Source: Tillus elongatus
Lineage: Eukaryota; Arthropoda; Insecta; Coleoptera; Cleridae
NCBI GenBank assembly: GCA_964006375.1
Contig: OZ023262.1
Span: forward strand, 92,639,654-92,703,653
DNA: 64,000 nucleotides
Direction: 5' to 3'
Below are positions 26,231-39,614 of the stretch, piece after piece (positions within the stretch are counted from its first letter, which is position 1; each line of letters begins with the position of its first letter). Below the pieces are notes generated by a model. It ran no database searches. It had not been told where the DNA came from and saw only the letters and a program-made list of their open reading frames with translations. A program made the position numbers and the translations under genes.

Positions 26231-27322
26231 ATGGTTTTCATTGAATACACTTCAGCGGATTTGACTGATATGTTGTTAATTTATGGACAAACAAATCAAA
26301 ATGCTAGACAAGCTGTGCGAGTTTATCAGGAAACTTATCCGCAAAGAAGAATTCCTGATAAAAATATTTTCCCACGTATTGTAAGACATTTGAGAGAAAA
26401 TGGTTCTTTAAAACCTTTAAAAGCTGACTCTGGACGCAGAAGATACCGCCGAACTGTACGAGTTGAAGAGGCAATATTAAATAGAGTTCAACGTGATCCT
26501 AGTACAAGTACGAGAATTATTGCCAACAAACTGGGTAATATTTCGGCATCATCAGTTCACAGAACTCTGAAGGATCAAAGTTTATATCCCTATCATTTTA
26601 CACGTGTCCAAGAACTTCTACCTAGAGACTTTCAACCAAGGGTAATGTTTTGTCAGTGGTTCCTAAACAAACTTAGGCACGACCAACATTTTTCTAAACG
26701 TCTACTATTTACTGATGAGGCGTCATTTACGCAAAAAGGTATCGTAAATTTTCACAATTTACATACATGGGCCGATGAAAACCCACACTCTCTAAGAGTT
26801 GCAAATTCGCAGTATCAATTTTCCATCAATATTTGGGCTGCTATTATTGAAAATCACATAATTGGTCCTGTTGTTCTACCGAGTCGTCTTGACCATGAAT
26901 CATATTTAAACTTTTTACAAAATGATTTGCCGTTGTTACTACCGCTTTTTATGGGAAATGGTACAATGTGGTTCCAGCATGATGGTGCGCCCGCACATTT
27001 TGCAGCATTTGTAAGAACATATTTAGCCAACACATACGGTCACCGATGGATTGGTCGTGAAGGTCCGGTGTCATGGCCACCTCGATCTCCGGACCTGAAT
27101 CCTCTCGATTTTTATTTGTGGGGTCATTTAAAAGAAATAGTGTATAAAACACCAGTAAATACACGAGAAGAATTGTTGGGAAGAATAGAATATGCATTTG
27201 ACAGCATTAGAGAAGATCAAAATATTTGCAGAAGAGTAAGAAGATCTTTGCGCAGAAGGTTAAATAATTGTAACGACGCTAATGGTGGTCACTTTCAACA
27301 TTTTCTTCAGCTTTGTTATTAA
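26231..27322 (+). CDS. Transposase of element C, 363 aa
   Basis: The frame is open from 26153, but the ATG at 26231 (MVFIEYTSADLTDMLLIYGQ) matches the family N-terminus and length (363 against 362 aa for element B), while the upstream 26 residues are a hydrophobic extension of doubtful use. The region ARQAVRVYQETYPQRRIPD is the N-terminal DNA-binding part, and NKLGNISASSVHRTLKD is the second one. Catalytic Asp residues, counted from this Met, are D162 (LLFTDEASF), D251 (WFQHDGAPAH) and D293 (LNPLDFYLWG), again with 41 residues between the last two. No lesion is visible. The protein is clearly homologous to, but well diverged from, the element B enzyme. Confidence 0.93.
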   Translation: MVFIEYTSADLTDMLLIYGQTNQNARQAVRVYQETYPQRRIPDKNIFPRIVRHLRENGSLKPLKADSGRRRYRRTVRVEEAILNRVQRDPSTSTRIIANKLGNISASSVHRTLKDQSLYPYHFTRVQELLPRDFQPRVMFCQWFLNKLRHDQHFSKRLLFTDEASFTQKGIVNFHNLHTWADENPHSLRVANSQYQFSINIWAAIIENHIIGPVVLPSRLDHESYLNFLQNDLPLLLPLFMGNGTMWFQHDGAPAHFAAFVRTYLANTYGHRWIGREGPVSWPPRSPDLNPLDFYLWGHLKEIVYKTPVNTREELLGRIEYAFDSIREDQNICRRVRRSLRRRLNNCNDANGGHFQHFLQLCY

Positions 27323-27557
27323 AGTCAATTGAGTAATGTACAAAAAACAAGAGTTTGGAAAAATCATGGTGTCTTTATGATTACTTTCTTCATTTTTTAT
27401 TTTTATTTTTTATTTATCATTTTTTATCAATGTTTGTAATATTCATTTCAATGTTTATCACCAATAACTTTTACGTAGGTTAGTTATTTGCACGTTTATT
27501 GCTGTAATGTTTACTGTTTGTTTTGTTTTTCATATTCTTATGGTTTCAGTAAACATA

Positions 27558-27590
<33 letters not shown>

Positions 27591-27596
27591 GCCGAC

Positions 27597-28490
<894 letters not shown>

Positions 28491-28500
28491 CTCTCTCTCT

Positions 28501-28503
<3 letters not shown>

Positions 28504-28558
<55 letters not shown>
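28504..28558. repeat. (TA)n microsatellite
   Basis: TA tract following a (CT)n patch. Confidence 0.95.
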
Positions 28559-28561
<3 letters not shown>

Positions 28562-29640
28562 TATTAAATTATTTGGTTCCTAAAAAAGTGAAAACATAAT
28601 CAAATAATTGAACTCACCATCGGGCTATATTTAGGATTTTTAGCGTTAATTTGATAAAACTTTTGCCAAAAATCCATTTGAAATAGACGTTATTTGTTAT
28701 GTTAAAGCATAAGTTTACCTTTTACTTATAACACGTTCGTTCTAACAAATTTATCGTATTCGTCTATAGCTCAGTTAGGCAGGAAATGAACGAACTTTGT
28801 CCAATGTTATTAGCTTGGGGATGACGCTGGTTCAAACCCAGGTGTGTGAATTATCTTCTTTAATTTTTTAAATTCTTTTCTTTTAATATTATATGATCAG
28901 ATTATGTAATTGCATTGAATCTTTGGCGAATTTTTATAAAAATAATTCATTAATGAGATAGGAACTCCTAAGACTTAATTCAAATTTTAATGGCTGGTTG
29001 TTTTCGTTAATCGAACTTGTTTAAGCCATCTCGTACTAAATACAGCCGTATAGACTTTTTGTGTGGCTCCACAAGTGCTTGCTTTCTTCTCTGTAACCAG
29101 TTTCGCTTTTTACAGCATCCTCGGTCAAAAGAAAATTTCCTTTGTGGACTGGCAAAAGAAGTCTCACATCTGTATTTAGATCAGATTATATAAATTTCAA
29201 TTTATTTCATTAGCGAATTTTCATGTATAAAATGTTCTTGAAATACCAAATTTTCTTAAACTTTTTTACGAAATTTCCTTGAAAAAGAAATTGTTTGTAA
29301 TTTTCTTTAAACAAAATGGACAATTTGTTTCGAATTATGTAAGAAATATATTTAGCCTAAGTTTTGATAAAACATTTTTTTACGAAATTCGTGAAAAACC
29401 ATGTTTTAGGTTTCAAGCAAAAACATTGTTTAGGGAAATTTTTATAAAAAATATGTTGTAGAGTTTTTTGCATAAATTTTTTTAATCAATTTTTGTAGAA
29501 GTACTATTTTGTAGCAAATTAGCATAGAAATTTCGTTTTAGTGAATTCGCATTAAAAAATTCGCGTATGAATAGATCACGACTTTGAGACATTTGACAAA
29601 TCTCTTCAACTAGTAACCATAAAACAGTGAACTATATATA
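28559..29640. other. Unassigned, with a tRNA-like segment
   Basis: It holds the tRNA-like stretch at 28765, a segment at about 29060-29135 shared with 59515-59592 (ttctctgtaaccagtttcgc) and quasi-periodic A/T-rich sequence at 29220-29560. No gene is supported. Confidence 0.5.
28765..28848 (+). other. tRNA-like segment with pol III boxes
   Basis: tagctcagttagg is a good A box, and ctggttcaaacccag is a good B box with a perfect T-stem. The acceptor arms do not pair and about 12 nt are inserted after the D arm, so this is a tRNA-derived SINE head or tRNA pseudogene and not a working tRNA. Confidence 0.5.
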
Positions 29641-29675
29641 GCTCACTGTCATAAAATAATAATAATAATAATAAT

Positions 29676-29748
<73 letters not shown>
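29624..29748. repeat. Palindrome, (AAT)n and (TA)n
   Basis: A near-perfect 26-bp palindrome acagtgaactatatatag.. (29624-29649) is followed by (AAT)n and then (TA)n. Confidence 0.85.
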
Positions 29749-29749
<1 letters not shown>

Positions 29750-30071
29750 TAAATCGAGCACCTTTTATGTTCTTTTGGATTTTTGGATTTTCCAAGAAAT
29801 TGTAATACAAGCTTGTGAGGGAAAAAACAATTCAAAGCGATCAGAGTTTGCGGGTTATTTCAATTGCTTTGCAATTTCTAGCACATAGTAAAAATTATAA
29901 TACGGCGTTTTTACCAATAGTTTGGAGTCCCATGAAAATGACGCGTTCAGAGAGGTTTTCGTTTATATTGTCAGTGGACAAAATTGATATGCCGTATACA
30001 GGACGCTCTCAAAAAGTAACTCAATTTTTTCAAAGCCTGTATAAAGTTTTTTTAATATAGACTTTAGTTTT

Positions 30072-30075
<4 letters not shown>
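29749..30075 (+). repeat. Interspersed repeat (aaatcgagcacc family)
   Basis: It starts aaatcgagcaccttttatgt after (TA)n and ends before another (TA)n. The first 95 bp recur at 37335-37430 and the second half at about 55155-55450 (ttcagagaggttttcgttta). No coding capacity is evident. Confidence 0.75.

Positions 30076-30123
<48 letters not shown>
30076..30123. repeat. (TA)n microsatellite
   Basis: Short TA tract directly before the LTR at 30124. Confidence 0.9.
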
Positions 30124-30124
<1 letters not shown>

Positions 30125-30542
30125 GTCACAGTTTTCTATGATAATTAAGTTTATGGACTTTCTTGATTCTATGGTCAGATGTCGGTTATAAAGTGTGTTG
30201 GCAAGAGCGAACACTCTAGAATGGTATTTCTAGAAGGGACCAGAAGTGACAGGTGTAGAATAGTGTAGAAGGTCTAGAATCTCTATCAAGTTAGTTCAGT
30301 ATTAAGTCGGTGTGGTGTACAATAAGTGATCATAGAGTATTGAGCGAGTCAGCAGTAAGTGTTGGTGTTTAAGAAGCGATCATAGAAGGTGACTAGTGGA
30401 ATATAGTTCTATGGACATTTAATAATATAGAGTAATATTTTAGTTGATACTGGTGTTGGAAAATAGTTGCTTATTATAAATTAGTAGTTTGAAAAGCTGT
30501 GTTTTGTTAGTCAACGAATCCAGAACCCCGTAGAACGTAACA
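30124..30542 (+). repeat. 5' LTR (419 bp)
   Basis: It starts tgtcacagttttctatgata and ends tagaacgtaaca. Confidence 0.9.
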
Positions 30543-30544
30543 AC

Positions 30545-30562
30545 TGGTGTCAGAAATGGGAT
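30545..30562 (+). other. Primer-binding site, tRNA-Leu type
   Basis: tggtgtcagaaatgggat is close to the complement of animal tRNA-Leu 3' ends (…CTGACACCA). Confidence 0.7.
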
Positions 30563-30711
30563 TTTCAAGCTGCTAGCAGAAATATTTTCCAGAATATTCG
30601 TTGAACAACGTGAAAATTTCTAGAAACTCTGAAAGGTCAGTGTCAGCAGTAAGTCATAACTGGGCGTGTTCTTGAAACAGAATAAACTTTGTACAAGATT
30701 TAAGTACGTCT

Positions 30712-32279
30712 ATGCCTAAGACACGTAGCGCAACAGCTAATATGAACGCCCAGCTATTGGAATTGATTAAATAAATGAAAGATGAGGCCAGAAAAAGAGA
30801 TAAAGGAGCCAGAAAAAAAGATGAAGACGTTAAAGAAGCGCTGAGAAAAAGAGATGAAGAAGTGAAATTAAAAATGAGAAAAAGGGATGAAGAGGTCCAA
30901 AGAAGAGACGAGGAAGCCAGAAAAAGATATGAAGAAGTTAGAAACAGAGACGAAGAAGCCAAAGAAGAAATGAGAAAAAGAGAGGAACTGGGAAAAGGGG
31001 ACGAAGAAGCAAGGGAAAAATGAGAAGAAGAGATAAAGAAACAAAGAAAATTCTACAGGAACAGGCCAGCAGAATTGAGAATATTACTTTATGTGTCGAC
31101 GAACGTATGAAGCAGGTAAAAGCAGAGTAAGGGGTATCAGCGACGATGTACAAGTTGACAAATATTATATAAGAGGAAGTTCATCAGAAAATACAGTGCG
31201 AAACCCTAGCCAAAGGAAACATCAGGCTCGTAGATAGCCCAGTCGCAAGAATCAAGGTCCTCACTTTTGATGGCTCAGTCCCGTGGGGTATTTATCTACG
31301 CCAATTTGAAGGCGCCGCTACAGCAAATGGTTGGGGCGAGAGAGAGAGAAAGCAACTTCCCTAATTGTGACTCTCAGATGATATGCCCTAGATGTGCTCT
31401 CCAAGGTATCCCTAGGGAAGAACAGGACAGTTTGACAACATTAGATATTACATAGAAATGAGATTGGGCGACCAGCATTAACAACAGCTGTATCAAACTC
31501 AGTTGAAAAGTCGCTGTCAGAAATCGGGCGAAACTCTGAAACAGTTTGAAGCCGATGTGGCCAGACTAACACGATCAGCTTACCCCACAGCTCCGGCGGA
31601 GTTTTTAACCAGTTGTCGCTGCAAACCTTCATTGATAGCATTAGAGATACCGACACAACACACGCGCTGAGGATGGCGAGACACAAAAACTTGAACGATG
31701 CTTTGGCACATTCCTTGGAGTTTGAAGCGGTAAAGCAAGCGTCAGAAAGTTATGAGAATGTTCGCAGTCTTCAAGTCTAAGAAGAAAATAAACAGATCCA
31801 TCCAAGATCATGCAGCAGCTGGAGAAGATAGCAGAACGACGTCTCAGGGACACCCAATTAGAGCTCACCGTGCAAACGCCTTGCTCTGCTGGAACTGCGG
31901 CAAGGTGGGACATATAAGGGGCGAATGTTGGGCTCTAAGATTACGCGCAAGGCAGAAAGTGAAGCTAAGGCCGGTAACCATTTCTCAGGTTAGCGATTCT
32001 GGCAGCCCTCTCGTCGTAGACGGACACGCAAGCGGTAATAATATCCAGATGGTCGTCCACACAGGCGCACCTAAGACGATTATTAGCCGCCACATGGTTC
32101 CAAGATGGCGAGTAAGAGAGCCAGATAGAGTGTACAGAGCAAATGCAGCCGGTGGTGATCGGATCCAGGTATTTGGAGAAACTGTCGTCGAGCTGAAAAT
32201 TGGGACATGGAAGGCAAAGCAGAGCGCCATAGTCGCCGCCATATCAGACCTGATTATAATTGGATTGGACATACTTTAG
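30712..32279 (+). pseudogene. gag and protease remnant
   Basis: The N-terminus MPKTRSATANMN is followed by an in-frame stop at 30772, a long Arg/Lys/Glu-rich coiled-coil region (30775-31020) and then frameshifted body. A zinc knuckle CWNCGKVGHIRGEC lies at about 31889. The protease motif near 32050 reads VVHTGAPKTIIS, with His in place of the catalytic Asp. The frame ends at 32279. The charged N-terminal region fits a gypsy-type Gag. Confidence 0.8.
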
Positions 32280-32699
32280 GGTCAGTGCGCTAAACTTGAT
32301 CTTGACATTAACATCCTGACTATCGGCGGTGAAAAAATTATAATGTCGCCTGGCAGTAACCTGGTAGTGCGGAAAATCACCATAGAGGAAAATAGCAACG
32401 CCTGCCATGAAAGTGCCATTATAGTGAAGAGAACTGTGAGAGGAAGAGACGACCCAGTTACTCAGCAAGCAGCAAGTGGAGAAGACATCATGAGACAAGT
32501 ACAATACGAATGATGTAAAGACCATGTAAATGTGAAGAAAACGCAGAAAAACGCGAACGAACACATTTGTTGGAAGAAAGCCGATGTTGACAGGGTGAAT
32601 AGGGCCCGCCGAGATATTTTTGCAACTAGAAACACCAGTACGAGAGCAACTACACGGAAGAGCCAGTACCACGTAATAAATTCTCTTGAAGAAAGCTCC

Positions 32700-33000
32700 G
32701 ACATATTGACGAAAAATAAAACCATCAGCTTCGCTGTCGGAATGCATATACGAAAAGAAAGCGACCGCATGAAGACCCATTATGACGTGCGAGCTAACTT
32801 AGTTGGTTTTAAAGAAGTAGATCGTGTGTGGTTCTACAATCCAGTACGACGCAAGGGACGGTCACGGAAACTACATAAATTATGGGAAGGTCCTTATAAA
32901 GTGGTCAAAAGGATCAATGACGTTGTCTAGCGAATTCGGGTGAGCCCGAAGAGCAAGATGAAGGTGGTCCATATGCACAGACTTACGCCCTTCCAAGAAA
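32700..33000 (+). pseudogene. Integrase C-terminal remnant
   Basis: RVWFYNPVRRKGRSRKLHKL then WEGPYKVVKRINDVV is the GPY/F module at the end of gypsy integrases. A TAG follows (32927-32929) where a Tyr codon is expected, after which frame-consistent sequence RVSPKSKMKVVHMHRL continues. The catalytic core is absent. Confidence 0.8.
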
Positions 33001-33043
33001 TGTCAGAATTCGACCGGTACGATCGAATATAAGAGGGGGTTAG

Positions 33044-33485
33044 TGTCACATTTGTCTATGATAATTAAGTTTATGGACTTTGTTGCTTCTATGGTCAGAT
33101 GCCGGTTATAAAGTGTGTTGGTAAGAGCGAACTCTCTGGAAGGATATTTCTAGAAGGGACCAGAAGTTACAGGTGTAGAATAGTGTAGAAGATTCAGAAT
33201 CTCTATGGGCAGTATAAGTAGATGAGCTGTGCGCAGAGTAAGTCAGTATTAAGTCAGTGTGGTGTAAAATAAGTGATCATAGAGTATTGAGCGAGTCAGC
33301 AGTAAGTGCTGGTATTTAAGAAGCGATCATAGAAGGCGAATAGTGGAATATAGTTCTTTGGACACTTAATAATACAGATAAATATTTTAGTTGATACTGG
33401 CGTTGGAATATAGTTGCTTATAATAAATTAGTAGTTTCAAAACCTGTGGTTTGTTAGTCAACGAATTCAGAACTCCGTAGAACGT

Positions 33486-33489
<4 letters not shown>
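33044..33489 (+). repeat. 3' LTR (446 bp)
   Basis: It starts tgtcacatttgtctatgata. It carries an extra block (about gggcagtataagtagatgag) relative to the 5' LTR. Confidence 0.9.

Positions 33490-33569
<80 letters not shown>
33490..33569. repeat. (TA)n microsatellite
   Basis: It directly follows the 3' LTR. Confidence 0.95.
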
Positions 33570-33574
<5 letters not shown>

Positions 33575-33639
33575 ATCGTATACCATGAATCATATAGACA
33601 TCACTTCTAATTTTTTTTTGTTTTTTTTTAATTTTATTT

Positions 33640-33890
33640 TAATGCAAAATTATATCTTAGCAGGTGGGAAAATAGCTCGAAAAGATTCTCTGGCCAGGAA
33701 AATCGTACCAGTTTTTGTACTTTTTCAAACAATAAAGTTATTTTGATGAAATATGATGCATTATTTTTTCTACTATATAGGTTATACTGGTAACCAAATT
33801 TGACAACTGCCTTCATTACACAAAGACATACTAATTTGCTATTAAAAACATTTTTATGAGAATTCACTGCCATAACGCACTTGCTGCGTC
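33640..33890 (+). mobile_element. HINE-like right arm (subfamily b)
   Basis: It contains attatatcttagcaggtggg, aataaagttattttgatgaa and ttatactggtaaccaaattt, and ends gccataacgcacttgctgcg with tc. No left arm or TA core adjoins the arm itself. The 79-aa minus frame across it is a shadow. Confidence 0.75.
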
Positions 33891-34097
33891 GTACAATTTT
33901 TCTTCGCTTGAATAGATTTGAAAAAAAATATTTTAAAAAGACCCTTTTTGCAATTCTATAGCGGCAGTTGAAATAATAAGGTTTGTGATTTAAATGTATT
34001 ATAATTTTCTATTAAACTAAATGTATATTCATTTTCTCTGTTAATCAATAAATTAATAAATCGATAAATGATGATACAAGTGGCAGCAATAGTTCTC

Positions 34098-34136
34098 ATG
34101 CAGCAAGTGCGTTATTGTAGAGAATTTCCATCAACT
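34098..34136 (-). mobile_element. HINE-like 3' tip, solo
   Basis: gcagcaagtgcgttattgta then gagaatttccat is the family end in reverse orientation. Confidence 0.65.
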
Positions 34137-34199
34137 TTTCTTATAATTTTACCATGTGGCTAATGGAACTCGTTTTCCCCTCGCCATCCGCTACACTCA

Positions 34200-34341
34200 G
34201 TAACACACACACACACGCGCGCACGCGCGCACACACTCAAGCACGCACGCACGCACCCACACCAACGAACGCACGTTCGCACGCACGCACTAAGGCACAC
34301 GAACGCACACGCACACACGCACGAGCGCACACACACACATA
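34200..34341. repeat. (CA)n/(GCAC)n alternating purine-pyrimidine tract
   Basis: The tract is long CA, GCGC and GCAC repeats, GC-richer than anything nearby. Alternating CG/CA of this kind can adopt Z-DNA. Confidence 0.9.
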
Positions 34342-34506
34342 ATTTTACTTAAATAATCTTCTCTCAACCAGTAGTATCCAACTTTGGTATGTAATAAAAA
34401 CTTTATAAAGTAAACATGTGTAAGACATTTTATCAAACCCAATTTAATGCTTTCGAACATAGAAGTTTTTTACTTTTCGATAATTTTTCGTATATGATAG
34501 AGTGTT

Positions 34507-34532
34507 TATGAAAATTCGCACTTGCTGCGTCC
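34507..34532 (+). mobile_element. HINE-like 3' tip with 11-bp deletion
   Basis: atgaaaattc joins directly to gcacttgctgcgtcc. The actaccataac segment between them is missing. Confidence 0.6.
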
Positions 34533-34737
34533 AGTCGTTTTGAATTCAAAACCTTCTGAAATGGATTTATGTGCAAAAATTTTTTATACAACATACATTA
34601 TTTTACATATATTTTGACAATAGATACATTAACTACATGAAGATTGGATTCTGCGACGAGCACTGATAAGTAGACTTAGAGAATTATAATTTTTCATCCT
34701 TTGATATCTTGGTTAGTAAACGATCGTCAAGGTTTTT

Positions 34738-34852
34738 AGTGAATTTTCATTAAGAAAATTCATTAAAATAGAGAGGTATCGATGGTGAGACTTTCGGAAA
34801 AAATTATCAAATGAGCGCCAATTAGGGCCCCTGGAACAATTTCCATGGTCAG

Positions 34853-34937
<85 letters not shown>

Positions 34938-36000
34938 TATACATATATCCAACCGATAACTCAAAAAATACTTCACTGATGTGGACCAAATTTTGGAATT
35001 CTCCTTATTTTGTTAATGACTTGGACGAGTTCGTTCATCAGATCTTAACGCCCAATTTTTATTTAAAAAATATTTTAAAACCCAATATCTCTCAAATTCT
35101 TAAAGTAACTGAAATGACAATTTACAACTTAAAAACAAACAGATGTGGTTGTGTACCAATTTTCAACTCTTTTGATAAAAGAAAAATAAAGTTATTCGAA
35201 ATTAACATGAAAATAATACTCAACATCACTTCAGATTCTGTAATGCAATATCTACAATGTTGGACAAAGACAGATGACGTAACCTGTACTCCTATGCTAT
35301 TTAAATAAATGGTGGATAAAAATCTAAACAATGCACGTTACAAGTATCATTGCAAGATGTCAGAATGTATAACATTGTGAAACGTACGACAGAGACGCCA
35401 CCTACTGCGGAACCAGGTAGTATGTCGTAACGACAGCTCTAGTTAACACAAAATGTTATAGATGGATACTGTGTACAATCAACTAACAATTTTGTAAATT
35501 GTCAGCCCGGCCCATTTCTTTCCTTATATCGGGAAAATGTTTGCTTTCAAAAGCGGTAAATTTTGGCATACCACTGCAAGTGGCTTGACAGATGGCTGAC
35601 GTCGGACGACACCGCTGATCTTTAACAGCAGCAGAAAGCTTGCAAGCTTACCAAGCGCATTATTTCCATGCTTCGTCGCTTGCGCTTGTTATGCAGCCTT
35701 GTTGGCTTTTTACAACTAACTTTTAACTAACTTAACATATTTAAAACATTGATATAAATATTTAAAATAAATATTGGACGATGGTTATAAATGAAATTGT
35801 GAGTTAATGACTTAAAACAATAAAATTTTGCTTAAAATAGAAAACCAGTATGCCAGTAGATCATATTCTGAGAGTAGTGTTAACAGTGGCTTTTTAATGT
35901 TTCATAATTGAGCCACGGAAACAGAATCACAGAGCCATTATTTTTGTATAACCGGGGAAAACAACTAATGCAATATGTAGTGATAGTAACAGAATGGGCA
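34738..36000 (+). mobile_element. HINE-like element, long-right-arm variant
   Basis: The left hairpin at 34738 and arm lead to a (TA)n core (34855-34930) and a right arm that parallels 20405-21258 to its end. It differs by about 230 bp present only here (about 35477-35706, GC-richer, with aagcttgcaagctt). The 109-aa plus-strand frame at 34979 is probably fortuitous, since it is not kept in the paralogue. Confidence 0.75.
34855..34930. repeat. (TA)n core
   Basis: TA core of the preceding element. Confidence 0.95.
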
Positions 36001-36004
36001 TTTT

Positions 36005-36126
36005 AGTGAGTTTTTATTTTAAAAAAAATCACTAATGGAGAGGTATCGATGGTAAGACTTTGTACAATTTTTTGTCAAATGAGCGCGAACTAGGACCCCT
36101 GGAACCTATATCAGAGGTCAGTTTAA

Positions 36127-36205
<79 letters not shown>

Positions 36206-36485
36206 GTGTCTGTGTGTGTGGGTGATAACAAAAAAGTAATTTACCGATTTGGATAAAACTCGACAGGAAATCGGACAGGGTCCTCTGGGAAAATGTTGAG
36301 TTTTCTTCCGAAAAAGATTTTTATCTCCGAAAATTACAAATGCTTTCTTAATGAAATTTTGTGGATATGTTGCCTTGCAAGAAATCCTACTACAAAATTC
36401 AACTTTCTAAGTTTATAGAAATTTCAGTTATTCAACTTGGGAGCATTTAATGAAAATTCACTACCATAAGCCACTTGCTGCGTCC
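36005..36485 (+). mobile_element. HINE-like TA-core element, complete and compact
   Basis: Length is 481 bp. Left hairpin agtgagtttttattttaaa, arm with gagcgcgaactaggacccct, (TA)n 36130-36203, right arm with gataacaaaaaagtaattta, and end gaaaattcactaccataagc with cacttgctgcgtcc. It is the shortest end-to-end copy and a good type example. Confidence 0.82.
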
Positions 36486-37430
<945 letters not shown>

Positions 37431-37615
37431 AGTACAAAACCCATCTTTAAATTATCTGATTGGTACTCTATCACTCTATAACTTTATCTAACATTTATAA
37501 AGGCATTAAAAAACCTCTTGATAAATGCACGAGAAAACTGCATCGGTTAACTTTGTTCGGGTCCTTTAACACGCAAGAATATAAAGAAACAAAAAAGCAA
37601 ATGGATACGCGAGTG

Positions 37616-37701
37616 TGCTTATTTTCGTAGAAAGTATTATTTCAAAGCGCAAACTATAACCCCTAGAACTCATATCCGGGGTTTGTTTTAAAGTTTATAT
37701 G

Positions 37702-37799
<98 letters not shown>

Positions 37800-38720
37800 C
37801 ATTGTCTAACAGTGTATAGTAGCCAAGAACATCAACAATAATTACAAAACATTTTTTTCGCTCAAACCTCGTAAAATGTCAAAATATAAAGGAAGCAAGA
37901 TTTGGGAACGAAATGTTTTTCTGTCTGTCGGTCTGCATATCTCTGTGGGTAGCCGCGATAACTTTGGAACTAATTGAGTTATCGCCTTCAAATTTTGTAT
38001 ATAGTTAGTACCCGACAAACGAACGGTTCGAATTGCTTTTGGATTAAGCCGCTCCAGGGGTAGGGGATGAATGAGGAATGATTTGGTAAAAATTGATGAC
38101 TGAGTGGTGATTTGGTGGTAATTGACATTTTTTCGTTGAAACTCGATTAATATAACGTTTTAGGGTTCGTTTATTAGACAACTTTTAATTTCATCAAACA
38201 CCTGGTGTTCTTTGCTGAAAATAAATTAGAATTTGAATGTGTGGTGGTGAAATAGCGTTGACAGAACTGTGGAATTTTTTTCTCACTAAAACGGCGCCAA
38301 AACCCTCCAAACATAGAGAAAAATTAGTTCTGGAACGAAAATTTTTTTGTCTGTTGGTCGATCGGTCTGTATGTCTGTTTGTTAGTAGATCCAATAACTT
38401 TTGAACGAATTGAGATATTATCTCAAATAATATTATCTTCAAATTTGACATTTGCCGACAATTCCTTTGTCGGGTGTAAAATTAAATTGTTTTTGGGTAA
38501 GATCGCTTGAGGGGGTAGAGGATAAATGAGGGGCGATTTCGTGGAAATTAACATTTGTTCGTTAAAACTCAAATTTATAGATACAGGAGTACGAATATTT
38601 TCTTTGCAGTCACGTTATGGATCCTAAATTAATTCAATGAGAATGTATTTCTGACGAGAGTACCTTATTACAGCTATGGGGAAGTTATGATTCAATTTGC
38701 AGCACTATTGAACTGGGTTT
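37616..38720 (+). repeat. HINE left arm, (TA)n core and two GTCT-family copies
   Basis: A decayed left arm (gcgcaaactataacccctag) and (TA)n (37705-37795) are followed by a GTCT copy (about 37830-38180, ctgtctgtcggtctgcatat) and a second (about 38200-38715, ending caatttgcagcactatt). This shows both microsatellite types joined in one repeat, as in mini-me elements. Confidence 0.65.
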
Positions 38721-38994
38721 AAAAGTCATTAAAATAAAGAGATTTAAAAGAAAGCTACGTTTTTTAGACGCTTGTGACCACACGAGAAAATTTTTTAATT
38801 GCTCGTATAGAGCAGGCTGCGCCAACAATTAGCGGAAAACCTACAACTTTGAACACATTAAGTTAGACAGGACTGTATTGGATGAATTTTGTACTAAATG
38901 AATATGGGTTTCTTTCTTTTTAATCTTTTTGCCACTGAATCAACTCTGCATCCCCCATAGTTTCGGAGATCTCAATAGTCAGTTGGAAGTGACC

Positions 38995-39063
<69 letters not shown>

Positions 39064-39225
39064 CCAATACACAACGGGGACATCCCCAAATAAAGATATT
39101 GAACAAACATAGTAAAAATTACAACACATATATAGAAAGAGCTACAGCTGGGTCACAAGTCAATCAGCCCAGTAACATATCTGAAAGTCGACTTGTTGCT
39201 CTCGAAGATCTCAATGAGGCGATGT

Positions 39226-39295
<70 letters not shown>

Positions 39296-39536
39296 CACAT
39301 TCTTTGTACTGGTGAATTCAGTCTTACATTTGCCTAGGACAGGCGATGTGAAACAGGACCTGACATCTGGAGTTAACTCTGGGCGTGTGGAAGCACAACA
39401 AACGTAAAATATGTTAATATTCCACGTCATTATGTAACCGACCGAATAAAAATAATAAAGTGAAGTAGTGTCGCCTGCTTTGCAGCGACTCCAAAGAGAA
39501 GCGAAACAGCAGATAGTTCTGTGGTGTACCAATTTC

Positions 39537-39612
<76 letters not shown>
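38721..39612. repeat. Three (TA)n tracts with short spacers
   Basis: TA at 38996-39061, 39228-39294 and 39540-39612. Spacers of 166 and 245 bp have no recognised content. Long minus-strand Tyr/Ile frames here are artefacts of the TA tracts. Confidence 0.85.

Positions 39613-39614
<2 letters not shown>

Larger units (their letters stand above)
30124..33489 (+). mobile_element. Internally deleted Ty3/gypsy LTR retrotransposon
   Basis: It has two LTRs (TGTCAC...AACA), a primer-binding site, a broken gag with zinc knuckle, a protease remnant, the C-terminal end of integrase and a polypurine tract (aagagggggttag). The RT, RNase H and integrase core are missing, so the internal part is only 2.5 kb. 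The LTRs differ by many substitutions and a block of about 27 bp, so it is much older than the errantivirus. Both flanks are (TA)n. Confidence 0.88.

Noticed and set aside
30654..31153. Ser/Leu/Phe-rich minus-strand frames
   Set aside because: Complement of the Arg/Lys/Glu-rich gag repeats of the gypsy element.
34979..35308. 109-aa frame in the HINE long right arm
   Set aside because: The paralogous arm at 20405-21258 does not keep this frame, so it is not under coding constraint.
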